Part shown: positions 1 to 10,964 of the stretch, one piece after another
How positions within the stretch are numbered: position 1 is the stretch's first letter
How the letters are laid out: each line of letters opens with the position of its first letter
Assembly: GCA_914767715.1 (NCBI GenBank)
Contig: OU612074.1
Span: 22,184,062 to 22,248,061 of the forward strand
Direction of reading: 5' to 3'
DNA from: Membranipora membranacea
Taxonomy: Eukaryota; Bryozoa; Gymnolaemata; Cheilostomatida; Membraniporidae
DNA length: 64,000 nucleotides
Translations under genes and position numbers: made by a program
The notes under the pieces: model-generated
Databases searched by the model: none
Seen by the model: the letters and a program-made list of their open reading frames with translations, nothing else
What the model was told of the DNA's origin: nothing

Positions 1-389
1 AAAAAAACTCAACGACAAATTATTTAATCATGAGCTAATGCTTTCTCATGACCGTTTTAGTTTGTGGAGTGAGAATTGATATTGATTGATAATCAGACTA
101 GCCAAGAATGTATTGATAACACTGCCAATACACTGACCATAATAATCAAAACAGCATTTCACACTGCTTGCCCAGTTTAAAAAAAAACAAGCGGAAAGGC
201 TGCAAAACATGGTAGAACAACAACCTCGAAAAGCTTTGTAGCAATACCAGACCTTGCACTTTGATCAAAAATTGCCCTGGTCATACCATGTGACATCCAA
301 AATTGACAGAGCCTTGAAAAAGCTATGGTTATAGGGTTATGGGCTATAGGAATGAGATAAGGGCCTCGGACCCACCCAACTATTATGGG
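1..389. other. No gene recognised
   Basis: AT-rich sequence with only short chance reading frames. I see no splice-flanked coding segment, no RNA gene and no repeat here. Confidence 0.5.
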
Positions 390-826
390 TCTGGTCATGT
401 TCTGGTGGTGGTCCTTCCAGCCGATGAACCCTCATGTCCTGGTTGTGGTCCATCCAGCAGATGAACCCTCATGTCCTGGTTGTGGTCCTTCCAGCCGATG
501 AACCCTCATGTCCTGGTTGTGGTCCATCCAGCCGATGAACCCTCATGTCCTGGTTGTGGTCCATCCAGCCGATGAACCCTCATGTCCTGGTTGTGGTCCA
601 TCCAGCCGATGAACCCTCATGTCCCGGTTGTGGTCCATCCAGCCGATGAACCCTCATGTCCTGGTTGTGGTCCATCCAGCCGATGAGCCCTCATGTCCTG
701 GGTGTGGTCCATCCAGCCGATGAACCCTCATGTCCTGGTTGTGGTCCATCCAGCCGATGAACCCTCATGTCCTGGTTGTGGTCCATCAGGCCGATGAACC
801 CTCATGTCCTGGTTGTGGTCCAAACC
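390..826. repeat. 37-bp minisatellite, about 11-12 copies
   Basis: A 37-bp unit containing CCGATGAACCCTCATGTCC and TGGTTGTGGTCCAT is repeated head to tail with few substitutions. The short open frames across it (rich in Pro, His and Val) are a by-product of the repeat and have no family resemblance. Confidence 0.95.
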
Positions 827-1562
827 TGGATGACCATATTCACTTTGTTTACTATTGTCCCAAATACAATAGCATTAGACGTTTTCCAAAAACCAATCAC
901 TTTCTGGATAAACCAAAATAGGCATCGAGGTTCCAGATCTTGTTGTCTTCATTTGTCAGTCATGCAAATTTGATAACCATAAAATGTAAGAGCATACTTG
1001 CTTACCAGGGCCTCTGAGTACTATGTGTACCTGTACCTGTACTATGATAATACAATCATGTTGCATTATCCCTCATTGAAGACAAGACAATTTGTAGGTC
1101 ACAGGTTCCATTCAATCATATCACTACTAATGCCCATAATTATGATTTTATCGCTTTGAGTAACTTTCACTAACCTGTGGTGGTATTTTTGAGTATTTTA
1201 ATTTGAGATGTTAAAAAATTTCTTTTTCGAAATGTTTCAGAGAATCATATAGGATGTATTGTGGTTCAGCATAGAAAAGAAATAGCCACTGCATTGTGGT
1301 CTATATAATAGAAAAAAATATTAACAACATTACATCCTGTCATGTGTGTTAGCAATCTGGGTAATTACGGGTTATTCAGTCATTCTCATAGTCATGGCAT
1401 ATATAACAACACTATTAACATTATATTTTGTAGGAAACAATGTTCAATTCAACCATATTCCCACTAATGCCCATGACATGCATTAATCTCATAAGAGGTC
1501 AAAATAATTGGTGATGTGATGTGTGAGATTTACTATTAGAATGCATGCAGCTTAAGCCCCAG
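827..1562. other. No gene recognised
   Basis: AT-rich non-coding sequence between the minisatellite and the GATT array. If the ROCO gene downstream has upstream LRR exons they should lie here or beyond the window, but I could not recognise any. Confidence 0.45.
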
Positions 1563-1619
1563 CCTAGCATAGGATTGATTGATTGATTGTTGGACTGATC
1601 GATCGATCGATCGACCGAT

Positions 1620-1711
<92 letters not shown>

Positions 1712-1735
1712 GATTGATTGATTGATTGATTGGTC
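1563..1735. repeat. (GATT)n microsatellite with GATC-rich core
   Basis: A run of the tetranucleotide GATT, interrupted near 1598-1622 by GATCGATC and GACCGATC variants. The minus-strand Asn-Gln-Ser-Ile frames across it are repeat artefacts. It lies about 190 bp upstream of the first recognised ROCO exon, so probably inside its upstream intron. Confidence 0.95.
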
Positions 1736-1926
1736 CCAACCACATAGCATTTGGCATGTCGTGAGTTCAGCAAGTGACTTCTGATCACTCAGGCTTCATA
1801 TAGCAACAGCCTATCAGGACAAATCTCCCATTCTCCCTGCTTACATTAAGAGATTCTTCACTCTGTGCAAAGATTATCAAAACTTAAAACAAGTATATTA
1901 TTATATGAACACTTTCTGTTCTTCAG

Positions 1927-4900
1927 TCTGTCTGGATTGTCGAAGCTAGAGGAACTCGCCATCTCATACAATAAAAAGATCATCAGACTTCCAGCTCAGC
2001 TACACAGACTTAACAAACTGATAGAACTGGAACTTTCAGGATGTAAATCTCTAACATTCCCACCACCTGAAGTGATTGAACAGGGTCTGCCAGCAATACG
2101 AAAATTTCTGACTGATCTTGACAACGGTATTGGAGTTAAATTCATGCCTGTGACTGTGATCGGTGAGGCTATGGCAGGGAAAACAAGCCTCGTTAAATCT
2201 ATACAGACTGGTAAAAGACAGCTAACATACAGGTCGACCATAAGTGAACTAGATGAGGCTACCAAAATATTCAAAGTCTGCGAGGCTGCTGCTGACCCTC
2301 AAACCAAATTGGTATTTCATGATTTTGGCGGCCAGAAGATCTATCAGTTTGGTTATCAGCTGTCCACCAGGTCTCAGTTTGTACCACTTCTCGTCATAGA
2401 CATAGCAGAGTTCAATAGACAAGTAAAAAAAAGTGGTGCGGAGACAGCGTGTCAGACGCTTTGTTTCGACTGGCTGTCTCATCTCTATCTTGCATGTCCG
2501 CAAGCAGGCCCTCCCCTTGTAGTGCTGACTCACTGCGATGAATTACAAGACATAGAGGCGGTTAAAGAAAACTTGGAGCTATTGGATGAGTTTACAGAGA
2601 CATTGCGTCAGAGAATAATCACAGAGGAGAATGCTATGGCCCCGTCGTCGAGTCCATTATCAGCGATGAAAAGCTTTAGTGATACATCAGAACCTCTTCT
2701 CACAAAACATAGACCCATGACAGTTCACACACTATCAAAAAATGAGATATTCACTGAACTTATAACTGCTTTGATCTCCATTGGTTCGTCACTACTAAGA
2801 GAAATTCCGGAAAGCTGGTACAACCTGATGTATCGTATCGTAGAGAGGACTGATCTGCCCTGCCTGACACTCAAGGAACTAGATGATATGTTTCCAGATG
2901 ACAAAGAGCGTTTTGTTTTACAATACCTTCATGACATAGGAAAGGTAATGTGGTACAGAAACAGGCCCAAACTATCTGATATAGTGTTCCATCGCATTGA
3001 GGTGCTCACAGAGCTAGTGGTGTTGATCTTTGATCACTCTAGCCATGAAGTCTGGTCTAAACGCATCAAGTCATTTGTACCTTTTTCACATGATGGCAAA
3101 GGGGTCAACAAAAAGAGATATGAAGAAATGGTAAACGACTTCCTGAGCACAGGAAAGATGAACTCAGCCCTATTGTTCAATCTTATTGAACAAGAGTCCG
3201 AACTATCCCCTGACACAGCAGTTGAGGTTCTTAGAGTGTTTCATCTGGTGTGTGGTCCGATCCTGAATGATGATGAAAGCCATTATATCATCCCCTACTT
3301 TAGTCCGAAAGTAATCAATCTAATGGAGAAGGAGAACTATATCCCCATGAAGGTCGAACTGTGTTTTAATGGACTCGGCATTCCAAGTTACGCGTACTTC
3401 CTCCTGACAGCGTTTTACATTGACCTCAATATCAATGACTTTAACCACATAGATGTTGGTCGTAATGGCGCCCGAGTTATGGATACAGATGGTACAATAA
3501 AGTACATTATCCACAGCAACTCTGATAGGATGGTCCACCTTATTGTGTTCACTCGAGCGGATACTATAGCTGCTTCCTGGAAGGATCTGCTAACCACTTT
3601 GCATCGCCTAACATCAGAAGTTGACAAAGTGTGGGAGGGAGCTCACTATGAGACAGTGTTTTACTGTTCACACTGCCTACTGTCCAAACAAGATATGCCA
3701 ACTTCTCAAGTGGACCCAAACTGGTATAGGAAATACCAGCCTTCTCGGAATGACCAACATATCTCTTATACTGGGAAGGAAGTGCGTGTATGCAGCCAAA
3801 ACAGACAATCTTCAGATCCGTTATCAGTACCATACCCACTACAAACTCCATGTAAGTCTAACACAAAGTGATGCGATGTGTATTGGAAGATTATTTATTA
3901 TCATAAACATATTTTTACTGATAGAAAATTTAAAATAGCTGCATTGATACACATAGATGAGACCAATGAAGGTTAACATGTTTTGGCTACTCAAATTTAT
4001 ACTCTTGTTGATTGCATTAATTCATCTCATATTCCAGGCAGCTCAATCACGGCGGAGGGTGTCAAGGCTCTTGATTCATACTTATCAGCTCTTCAATCAG
4101 AACAGGTTACAGCAGGTTCGTCCACATTGTCATTCAGATACACTCAGCTATAACTTACAGTCTATGGTTAATTCAATTTTTTGGAAATCTTGTGAACTAG
4201 TGGTGGGCAGAGTTTGTGTGCATCGCCAAAATTCTTTTTTGGGTTTCTCTATCCACATGATCAATGAAGCCTAACCCATGCCAACCATGACCTTCAGTTC
4301 AATCACAAAAGATTGAAAATGTTTTGCATGAATACTGTGAGCACATCAGGTCCAATGGTAAGACATAGGGCATACTAAACCTGCCAAAAATATCTTCTCA
4401 GATTGGACTCCTTGCACTAAAATTTAAGCTTGCCCTTGTCATAATATTATACATTAAAGTTGTCATTGTTTATGTTCAAGTCACGAACTGTGAAATGTAG
4501 CAAGGCAATCTTAAAAAACAAAGACTATCTAGCCTAACAAGTTTAAATTGTTTCTGTTTTTACAATTTATTATTTATTATTTTCTCTCTCCGAGGGGGCT
4601 TTTTATCTCGATGTAAACATCTTTGGACAAAGAGTATAAATTAAACAAACAAACAAACAAACAAGTATGAATATCACCATGACATTGCGAACAACAATCC
4701 GCTTACCTTAAATGGTGGAAGGATGTAATTAATGGAATCAATAAAAATAGCTAAGAGGATTCAAGTCCATCAACTCAGCACTATCAAAACTTTCTTATCT
4801 GATTCTAACTATTACCAATATGCCTGACATTAGTCTTCTGAGATAGAAATAATTTAATCTTTAATCAACTTCTTTTATTTTGTAGATATGTCCTCATCCT

Positions 4901-7900
4901 CTTCACAGTCTCACGAGGCAGCAATGCTAACGGATATTGCTGATGTTGTTAACTCACAGAAAGGGCTGATTATCCTAGAGCCAATCACACGTGATAATAA
5001 TGAGTCTACCAAGGTATAGCAGGCAGAATGATTATTCAGTGCTTTCCCAAACATAATAATCTATTTCAATAAGCCTCACTGGTTACTGTGCTTTTGATGC
5101 TTATATGAAACAAGACCTTGCACTCTGCAGATCATTAACCAAAGTGCAAACATAAGAGCGACACTCTTTGAGGACATCAACAGAACTATATATTGCTTAC
5201 ACGACATTCACCAGTTACATTTTGTCAAAGCAATTCTGCTAGGCACTATATTGTTAGAATTGTTTTCTGCCCACATCCCTATTGCAGATCTCTGTACAGT
5301 CAAATTCTATCACCAAATTTCAGTTTCTCTTGCCAACTTGCTCAAGATTATTGCAATTTACAGATCACAGGAGCAAGTGGAACAGTGAATGAGGTGTATG
5401 TTTGTGATTCACGACGAATTGGGCTGATCCTTTATAATCCACATGATCGTGAAGGTTCCAAGGAGGAAGCTGACAATTTAAACGTTGGTTTAGAAGCTGC
5501 AGGCTGTGACATCACTAAAAAGGAATGGTCATCTAAGGCAGATATCCGAAAACTCATCGACGAAGGAGTTGATTCATCTGCCGGCTGCAGTTTGCTCATT
5601 ACCTGCATCATGTCACATGGTTGTGCGGGAAAGCTTAAGACCTCGGATGGTGAAATTGTCATAAATGATATCCTGGTCCAGATCAATAAGAAACTGGATA
5701 AGAAGACACCAATGGTAAGCAAGTCCCTTGATTGATGGCTTACGTTTAATTTTGTAATATAAATCAATTGATCAGTTGATTTCGTTTGTCAACATTATCA
5801 TTGTTAGTTAGAGATTCTGTAGTTGAACACAATACAACACATAACATATATCTCCAGTCGTGCTTATTGTAGCAACATTATAACCAGCATAGAAATTATA
5901 ATTGTAATTTAGATTGTGGTGGTACAGGCATGTCAACATCACATTCAGAGCTATGACGCCTGGAAGACCTCTACAGAGAACACTACTAATATCATCTTAG
6001 ATAGAGCACATACTGTGCTTCTTCTGTCCACGATGAGACATGGGTATGCCAAGCGTGGTGCTTATACTGGTGCATTATCGGAGCAGTTCAAAAAGGCCAA
6101 CAACAAAACGGACATACATGAGATGCACAACAACGCTGTCGCAGAAATGACAAAGAAATTTGGAGATGAGCAATGCCCTGAAATCCGTTCTACATTGAAA
6201 AAGAAACTTGTGCTTCCTGGCAGAGCAGCTGCTCAGGTGGTGAGTTATTATTCTTTAAATTGAACCCAGTCACAGTTCAGGTGAATGTTCCCAGTATTAT
6301 TTAGTTCCTTGACCAGCCAACAACCTCATCATTTGAACCACGAAAATGACGCATATTGATGAGGTTTGGTCAACAAAAGAGCAGTTAAAGAGTTAATGAA
6401 TCAAGAAAAATATTTTCTCTAGGAAACATATCCAATGTCTAAGTCCCCTGGAAGAGCGCTCATTATATCCAACACCTACCACAACACAACACAAGGAGCT
6501 TATCATGATTATGGAAACATTGAAAGGATGCTGGATAGTTTTGGATTCATCACCAATGGAGGTCATAGGGGCTACACTGCCAAGGTAAGACAAATGAAGT
6601 ACTTTGTCTGTGTCAAATTTACTAAATCACAGACATCAATAGTAACATCAACAAGTTACATCCAACCTTTGCAATGGAGTAGGTGGTTATCTTAAATGAT
6701 TGTTGACATGAGTCACCTCCAAATCCAAGAATGAAGTTTATGAATGAGTATCATAATCTTCCTTTCAGTGATCAACATACACTGAACCAAACTATAATGC
6801 AGAATAGGAATACTTGGTTTTCTTATTTTGTGCAGTTAATCGCAAGACAGCATATTAATTTATGACATTTCAATGAGCAAATGTGAGAGGTGCACCTCAA
6901 CCAGATCCATGTGATTCCACTCGATGCAGCAACAACTCAGATGGTTTTTACATATATATTTTTCCTTAAACAGTCATGCCTCGACACAAAACATATTGGA
7001 CTGCAATGGCAACAGAAAACCATAAGTGATGAAATAGTTCTGATATTTCATTTGTCAACATCAGTGCCTTTGTATAAAAACAGTCCTACCTGTGGCAGAC
7101 CTCAGATTATGTACAATCACTCAGATCCCTCAATCGCTTGAACTTGACTAAAAAATGGTCACTCTTTTGTTGAACAGGAAATGATTGAGGAGATCCGTAA
7201 AGAGACACAGCTACTGGATAGCCAGACAGGGGAATCAGTACACACACATCTCAACTCATTCATATTAGTGGTTATATCTACGGGTACAGAAAACACAGTT
7301 ATTGGGTCTGATGATAAACATATCAACATATCAGATATACTGGATTTACTGTCCCCTAAGAACTTCTGTGTTATGAGAGGAAATCCAAAACTAGTTCTTA
7401 TTCAAAGCGTAGAAGGCAGTAAGTTAGACTAAATGAGTGTCATCCTCAAGGAACGTCATTATCTGTGTCATGCATAGTTATATACATGATTGGTATAAAA
7501 TACTGCCCCAATCAAATTGCATTCATCAAGTTCTTAAGGATGATATTCTGGATCATTTCTTTAGGATTTGAAAATATGCTATTGAAACCCAAATGTTGTT
7601 TAAGCTAATCATATTGATAACTACAACGTCCATAAATGTCTAAGTCTGTTTTAGTTAGAGGAAGAAATGATGTCCTGCACACTGCCTCTGCTACTCAGGC
7701 TGATGTTAATCAGGATATCCCTGGAGGAGATCATCAGCCTCAGCCAAAGGTGTCTGACTCACAAACTGATACACCTGAAGCCGACAGCACATCTGACCTC
7801 ATCATCATCCAATCAGGATTTGAATGTGAGCTATCAATGGAAACCAAATTGAGAATATATTGAATCATGAGTATAATTATTCTTTTTTGGTTCATTCAAG

Positions 7901-8868
7901 TAAGGGAAGCACATGTCAACATGTCAAGTCAACCACTTTTGTAGTTATCATTTATATCTGCATGTGGGTTTGCAAAGCTATAGCAGTTTCCCCAGACAGA
8001 ATTCAACCCTCCATTATACTCCTATGTGTTATGTTTTGCCAAGAAGAATATTTTCTCCTTTATACTTTCCCAGCCATTGTTATTGACAGATTACTCGCTA
8101 CTTTAATTTAACTTTAATTTAATTCGCAAGAGCTCGTTTTGATGGCCGAACCCTTTTAATTGTGTCATGGGTTACGAAGACAGCTGCAAAGTACAATGAA
8201 ACATTGCGATATGCTGAGTTGTATGATTGTATCACACTAAATACTAAATTTCCTTTTCAGCCTTTACCTCACCTCGCCGATCTACCTTTGGCTCACTGTT
8301 TATCAGATCACTGGTGTCAGTATTTTATAAGTATGCTCATCGATATCATGTTGAAGAACTCTCGGAAATGGTAAGTTTTGATTACAATCAATAAGAAGTT
8401 ACTAACCATATGATATTTGTCTGCTTCTTGTATCTCAAAATTAATTAGGCGTTTCATATCAATGATTTAAACATAAAAAAGACATCTCAGAGCAGTTCAT
8501 TATTGTCATATCAGTCATCAATGTCTCTATTAACATGTTATTGTCTTCAGATCATCAAATTTCTATCAAAGATAGATCAAGTAGATACACCAGTGCATTA
8601 TCTTGAATACCTCAAATATTGGCTTTTTTAGACCAGGAAAGTTATGAAATTCATAGGAGAACAAAGAACAGATTACCTACTGAGACCAAGAAGATACAGA
8701 GTAAGTCATGAAGCAGCTCACATTCCTTCAATACTTCAGTCCCAATGTCGGTTCACAGGAAAGAAGCTCTACTTACAGCACAGAGATAATGTAACATCAG
8801 GGGATCCAAACAAAGGTCAGACAACTCCTGTCCTGCCGGATCCACCAACTTCTAGCGTTGCACAATAG
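1927..8868 (+). CDS. ROCO protein (LRR-Roc-COR) with tandem caspase and pseudocaspase domains
   Basis: Probable GTP-regulated scaffold protease, about 1,250 residues visible; the 5' end is missing. Proposed exons: 1927-3851, 4038-4115, 4886-5013, 5364-5714, 5913-6239, 6423-6584, 7178-7418, 7655-7825, 8261-8370, 8551-8580, 8632-8868. All joins use GT-AG and keep frame (phases 1,1,0,0,0,0,1,1,0,0). Exon 1 encodes LRR residues, then a Roc GTPase with P-loop GEAMAGKTS (2162-2188), switch DFGGQ (2321-2335) and THCD (2528-2539, in place of NKxD). A COR domain and a YCSHC motif follow. A Ser-rich linker (exon 3) leads to two caspase folds. MFHAS1-like ROCO proteins share the first half; the caspase half is unusual. 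Stop codon TAG at 8866-8868. Seen: motifs, splice sites and open frames. Inferred: that all exons form one transcript. Confidence 0.85.
5364..6239 (+). other. Caspase domain 1 of the ROCO gene, catalytic dyad present
   Basis: Exons 5364-5714 and 5913-6239. The p20 part has RIGLILYN, then DREGSKEEAD, which keeps the Arg that binds the P1 Asp side chain in caspases. The catalytic His is in SHG (His codon 5616-5618). The catalytic Cys is in QACQ (Cys codon 5931-5933); most caspases have QACRG or QACQG. The p10 part follows in the same exon (LLLSTMRHGYAKRGAYTGAL). The intron falls just before the Cys-bearing strand. I see no clear Asp processing site between p20 and p10. Confidence 0.85.
6423..8868 (+). 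other. Caspase domain 2 of the ROCO gene, catalytic residues lost
   Basis: Exons 6423-6584, 7178-7418, 7655-7825, 8261-8370, 8551-8580 and 8632-8868. The start (YPMSKSPGRALIISN, then DYGNIERMLDSFGF) matches the beginning of a caspase p20. Where the His should be the sequence reads STG (Thr codon 7280-7282 for His). Where QACRG should be it reads QSVEG (Val codon 7409-7411 for Cys). A p10-like piece follows (FGSLFIRSLVSVF, then GKKLYLQ near the end). The fold looks kept while activity is lost, as in cFLIP. Inference: it acts as a dimer partner for domain 1. Confidence 0.75.
8581..8631 (+). other. 51-bp in-frame mini-intron candidate
   Basis: Begins GTAGAT and ends TTTTTTAG, with a pyrimidine tract. 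It is 51 bp, so retention would keep frame, but the acceptor TAG itself (8629-8631) is an in-frame stop. Removing it joins FLSKIDQ to TRKVMKF and continues to a plausible p10 end. The donor is weak. Confidence 0.5.
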
Positions 8869-9276
8869 ACCTGTGAGTTTATCTTATTCTAATCGTGATT
8901 AAAACAGGGATTTAAAATTTGATTATTTTTATTAAAGCTCGTAAACTTACTTACTATTTGATGCTGTAGATTCTGATTCATGCTTGTTATCTTACTCTGC
9001 TGAATCACAGTAGCTATGTAACACATTGATATACTCTTTTTTTTTTCTTAGACGAGATACACAACACAAGTACGAGAGGATGGGCACAAAGAGAGTAAAG
9101 ATATTTATTAAAAGTGGTTTGGACGATACAGTGAAAGAGTGATAAGTGAAAAACTAGGATGCTCTGAATAGTTTGTTTTCTGTTTATTATACCCTGATAG
9201 ATACGCTAGCATACTAGCTTTGCATGATCAAAGTATTTTATTTTCTGTTCACTATTAAAACTCATAAAATTAGCAA

Positions 9277-9282
9277 AATAAA
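9277..9282 (+). promoter_or_regulatory. Candidate polyadenylation signal of the ROCO gene
   Basis: AATAAA about 410 bp after the ROCO stop codon. The 3' UTR may itself be spliced: GTGAGT just after the stop (about 8873) and a long T-rich acceptor near 9050 are present. Confidence 0.35.
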
Positions 9283-9361
9283 CTTAAAAGCTGCTCTGTA
9301 GAGTTTATATAACCGTTATAAGTGGTCTATATTTACTGAACTGATAATTCTGTTCCCTCAG

Positions 9362-9427
9362 AGTCTGTTGGTCAGTTTGAATAACAATGAACTATCAACC
9401 TCATGTTCACTGAAAGAGCTACTTCAG
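9362..9427 (+). CDS. Isolated leucine-rich-repeat exon
   Basis: Flanked by TTCCCTCAG and by GTATTT, 66 bp, phase 0 at both ends. It reads SLLVSLNNNELSTS and then LKELLQ, which fits one LRR unit (LxxLxLxxNxL). It could be the start of a second LRR gene downstream of the ROCO gene, an alternative 3' exon, or a leftover of an ancestral duplication. No neighbouring LRR exons were recognised. Confidence 0.4.
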
Positions 9428-9660
9428 GTATTTGAAATTTATTGAATGTATTTAAACTACGTCTTGCGGTATCACTTGGCTATTAATCTTTCTTTCTGCC
9501 TTCATTTTACTTGATATCTCAGAAATTGGCAAGTTGGTCATACCACGGGTCCATCCGGAGGCCTGCATCTGATCAATAGACTGATTGGGTGAATGAGGAT
9601 GGGTGCTGAGGACATGTTCTGTTGACTGTGCTGTCCACATCTTTGACCCACTAACATTTT

Positions 9661-9933
9661 TTAAGGAGTTTTAGCTTTCGGTTGCTTAGTATGCAATTTC
9701 CTTTTTGAACCTTTACCCTGTATGGAAAAAAGAAGATATTTATCGTGTTTTAATGAAGCATTAATGATACCTTCAACTGACAAAACTTTTTTATGGGCGT
9801 GGCAAACGCTGAAAGTATCTCTGACAAAAATCTTCTTTTCCTGATTTACACGGAATACTGAAAGAGTGCCTCGTCTCAAATTCACCTTGCCATCTTCGAG
9901 TGTCTTGACAAGTTCGTTCCGTTTCTTCTTCAT
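9661..9933 (-). CDS. Unrecognised basic 90-residue reading frame
   Basis: Open from MKKKRNELVKTLEDGK to a stop at 9661, rich in Lys and Arg. An overlapping frame starts upstream at 9994. I do not recognise a family. The upstream side abuts a 110-bp direct repeat, so it may belong to a transposon rather than a host gene. Confidence 0.25.
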   Translation of the reverse strand: MKKKRNELVKTLEDGKVNLRRGTLSVFRVNQEKKIFVRDTFSVCHAHKKVLSVEGIINASLKHDKYLLFSIQGKGSKRKLHTKQPKAKTP

Positions 9934-9982
9934 ATCGAGTCCAATTTAAAACTTCCAGCCACTGCTTTTTTGTTGACGCTAC

Positions 9983-10279
9983 GCCACTTCTCATGCAGTC
10001 TAATTATAGATTAGTGAATGGAGAGACATGTAGTTGGAGCTATCTCCCCCGTATTTAATTTTAGGTCGACGTTCTAGCAGAATCAATATTGGACGCATAG
10101 AAAGTCATTGGACTTTAACCAAATTCCCTTTTAAACATTGCTAGCCCATTTAAAACTACTAAAACTACTCCACTTCTCATGCAGTCTAATTATAGATTAT
10201 TGAATGGAGAGACATGTAGGGGAGTTGTTTCCCCCAAATGTAATTTGAGGTCGGAGTTCCAGCAGAATCATTATTGGAA
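9983..10279. repeat. Direct repeat pair of about 110 bp
   Basis: Copies at about 9983-10094 and 10170-10279 share CCACTTCTCATGCAGTCTAA and end AGCAGAATCA(A/T)TATTGGA. About 75 bp separates them. Most differences are substitutions. They could be terminal repeats of a small deleted element or a local duplication. Confidence 0.8.
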
Positions 10280-10591
10280 TGTCTGTACTCAGCCTGATGA
10301 TGTGTTGTTAACTCTATGTCACCTGTCCAATTAATTACTTATTGATTAATTAATCAATTACGCGGCAAATGGAAAAACACACCTGGCGAAGGTAAGTATG
10401 ACGTAACGTAAAAAGCCAAAAGTTTACCGTTAAACTTTCCTTTACAACCTTACTGTGATATTTGTGCAACTCTGTGATATTTACATTCCTCCTATTTATT
10501 CTCCTTATAGACGCTTATTTATTCCCTATTTATTGCCTATTTATTTGCTATTAATTCGCCTTCACTGCTGCTCTGTTACTGCTTATACATC

Positions 10592-10960
10592 ATGGGTAGA
10601 CGTCGAGGAAGAACCGGTGAGTTTTATTGTTATACTTTGTATTCACTGTGTGCTAATCTTATTGTCATAAAAATGCGGTGCTTTTGCATGCAACGAAGGT
10701 GCACTTGTGGGCTGAGAGGGCACCGAAATAGTAAGTTGATTCTTTCAGTACTATGTTGAATGCAAATCTGTGAATTTGATGAGTGCACGTGGAGCTTTTA
10801 AGTTGCTGGTGTTAATGATGTTCAATGCATGTGAGTTTTAGGAGCTGTTTCATCGTCATCAGGAGCCTGGGGAAGACAGACTCAGTCCCAAGAGACTACA
10901 CAAGAACAAGCCATTCCATCCAGATCCAGTACGCCCATAGATGAGCTCGTGGTGCGTCTC
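10592..10960 (+). CDS. Possible first exons of an unknown gene
   Basis: ATG at 10592 opens MGRRRGRT, followed by a good donor (CCG then GTGAGT, 10617). A TTTTAG acceptor at 10841 joins in frame to a Ser/Gln/Thr-rich segment containing SRSSTPIDELVVRLQRY. The next possible donor is a GTATCA near 10965, exactly where the opposite-strand gag relic ends. No family recognised. It could be a host gene start disrupted by the retroelement, or chance. Confidence 0.25.
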
Positions 10961-10964
10961 CAGA

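Noticed and set aside
1499-1788. Three overlapping minus-strand frames rich in Asn, Gln, Ser and Ile
   Set aside because: Pure translation of the GATT microsatellite in three frames.
5193-5363. Extension of the caspase exon upstream to an ATG at 5193
   Set aside because: A clear TTTACAG acceptor at 5363 and frame continuity with the exon ending at 5013 show this part is intron.
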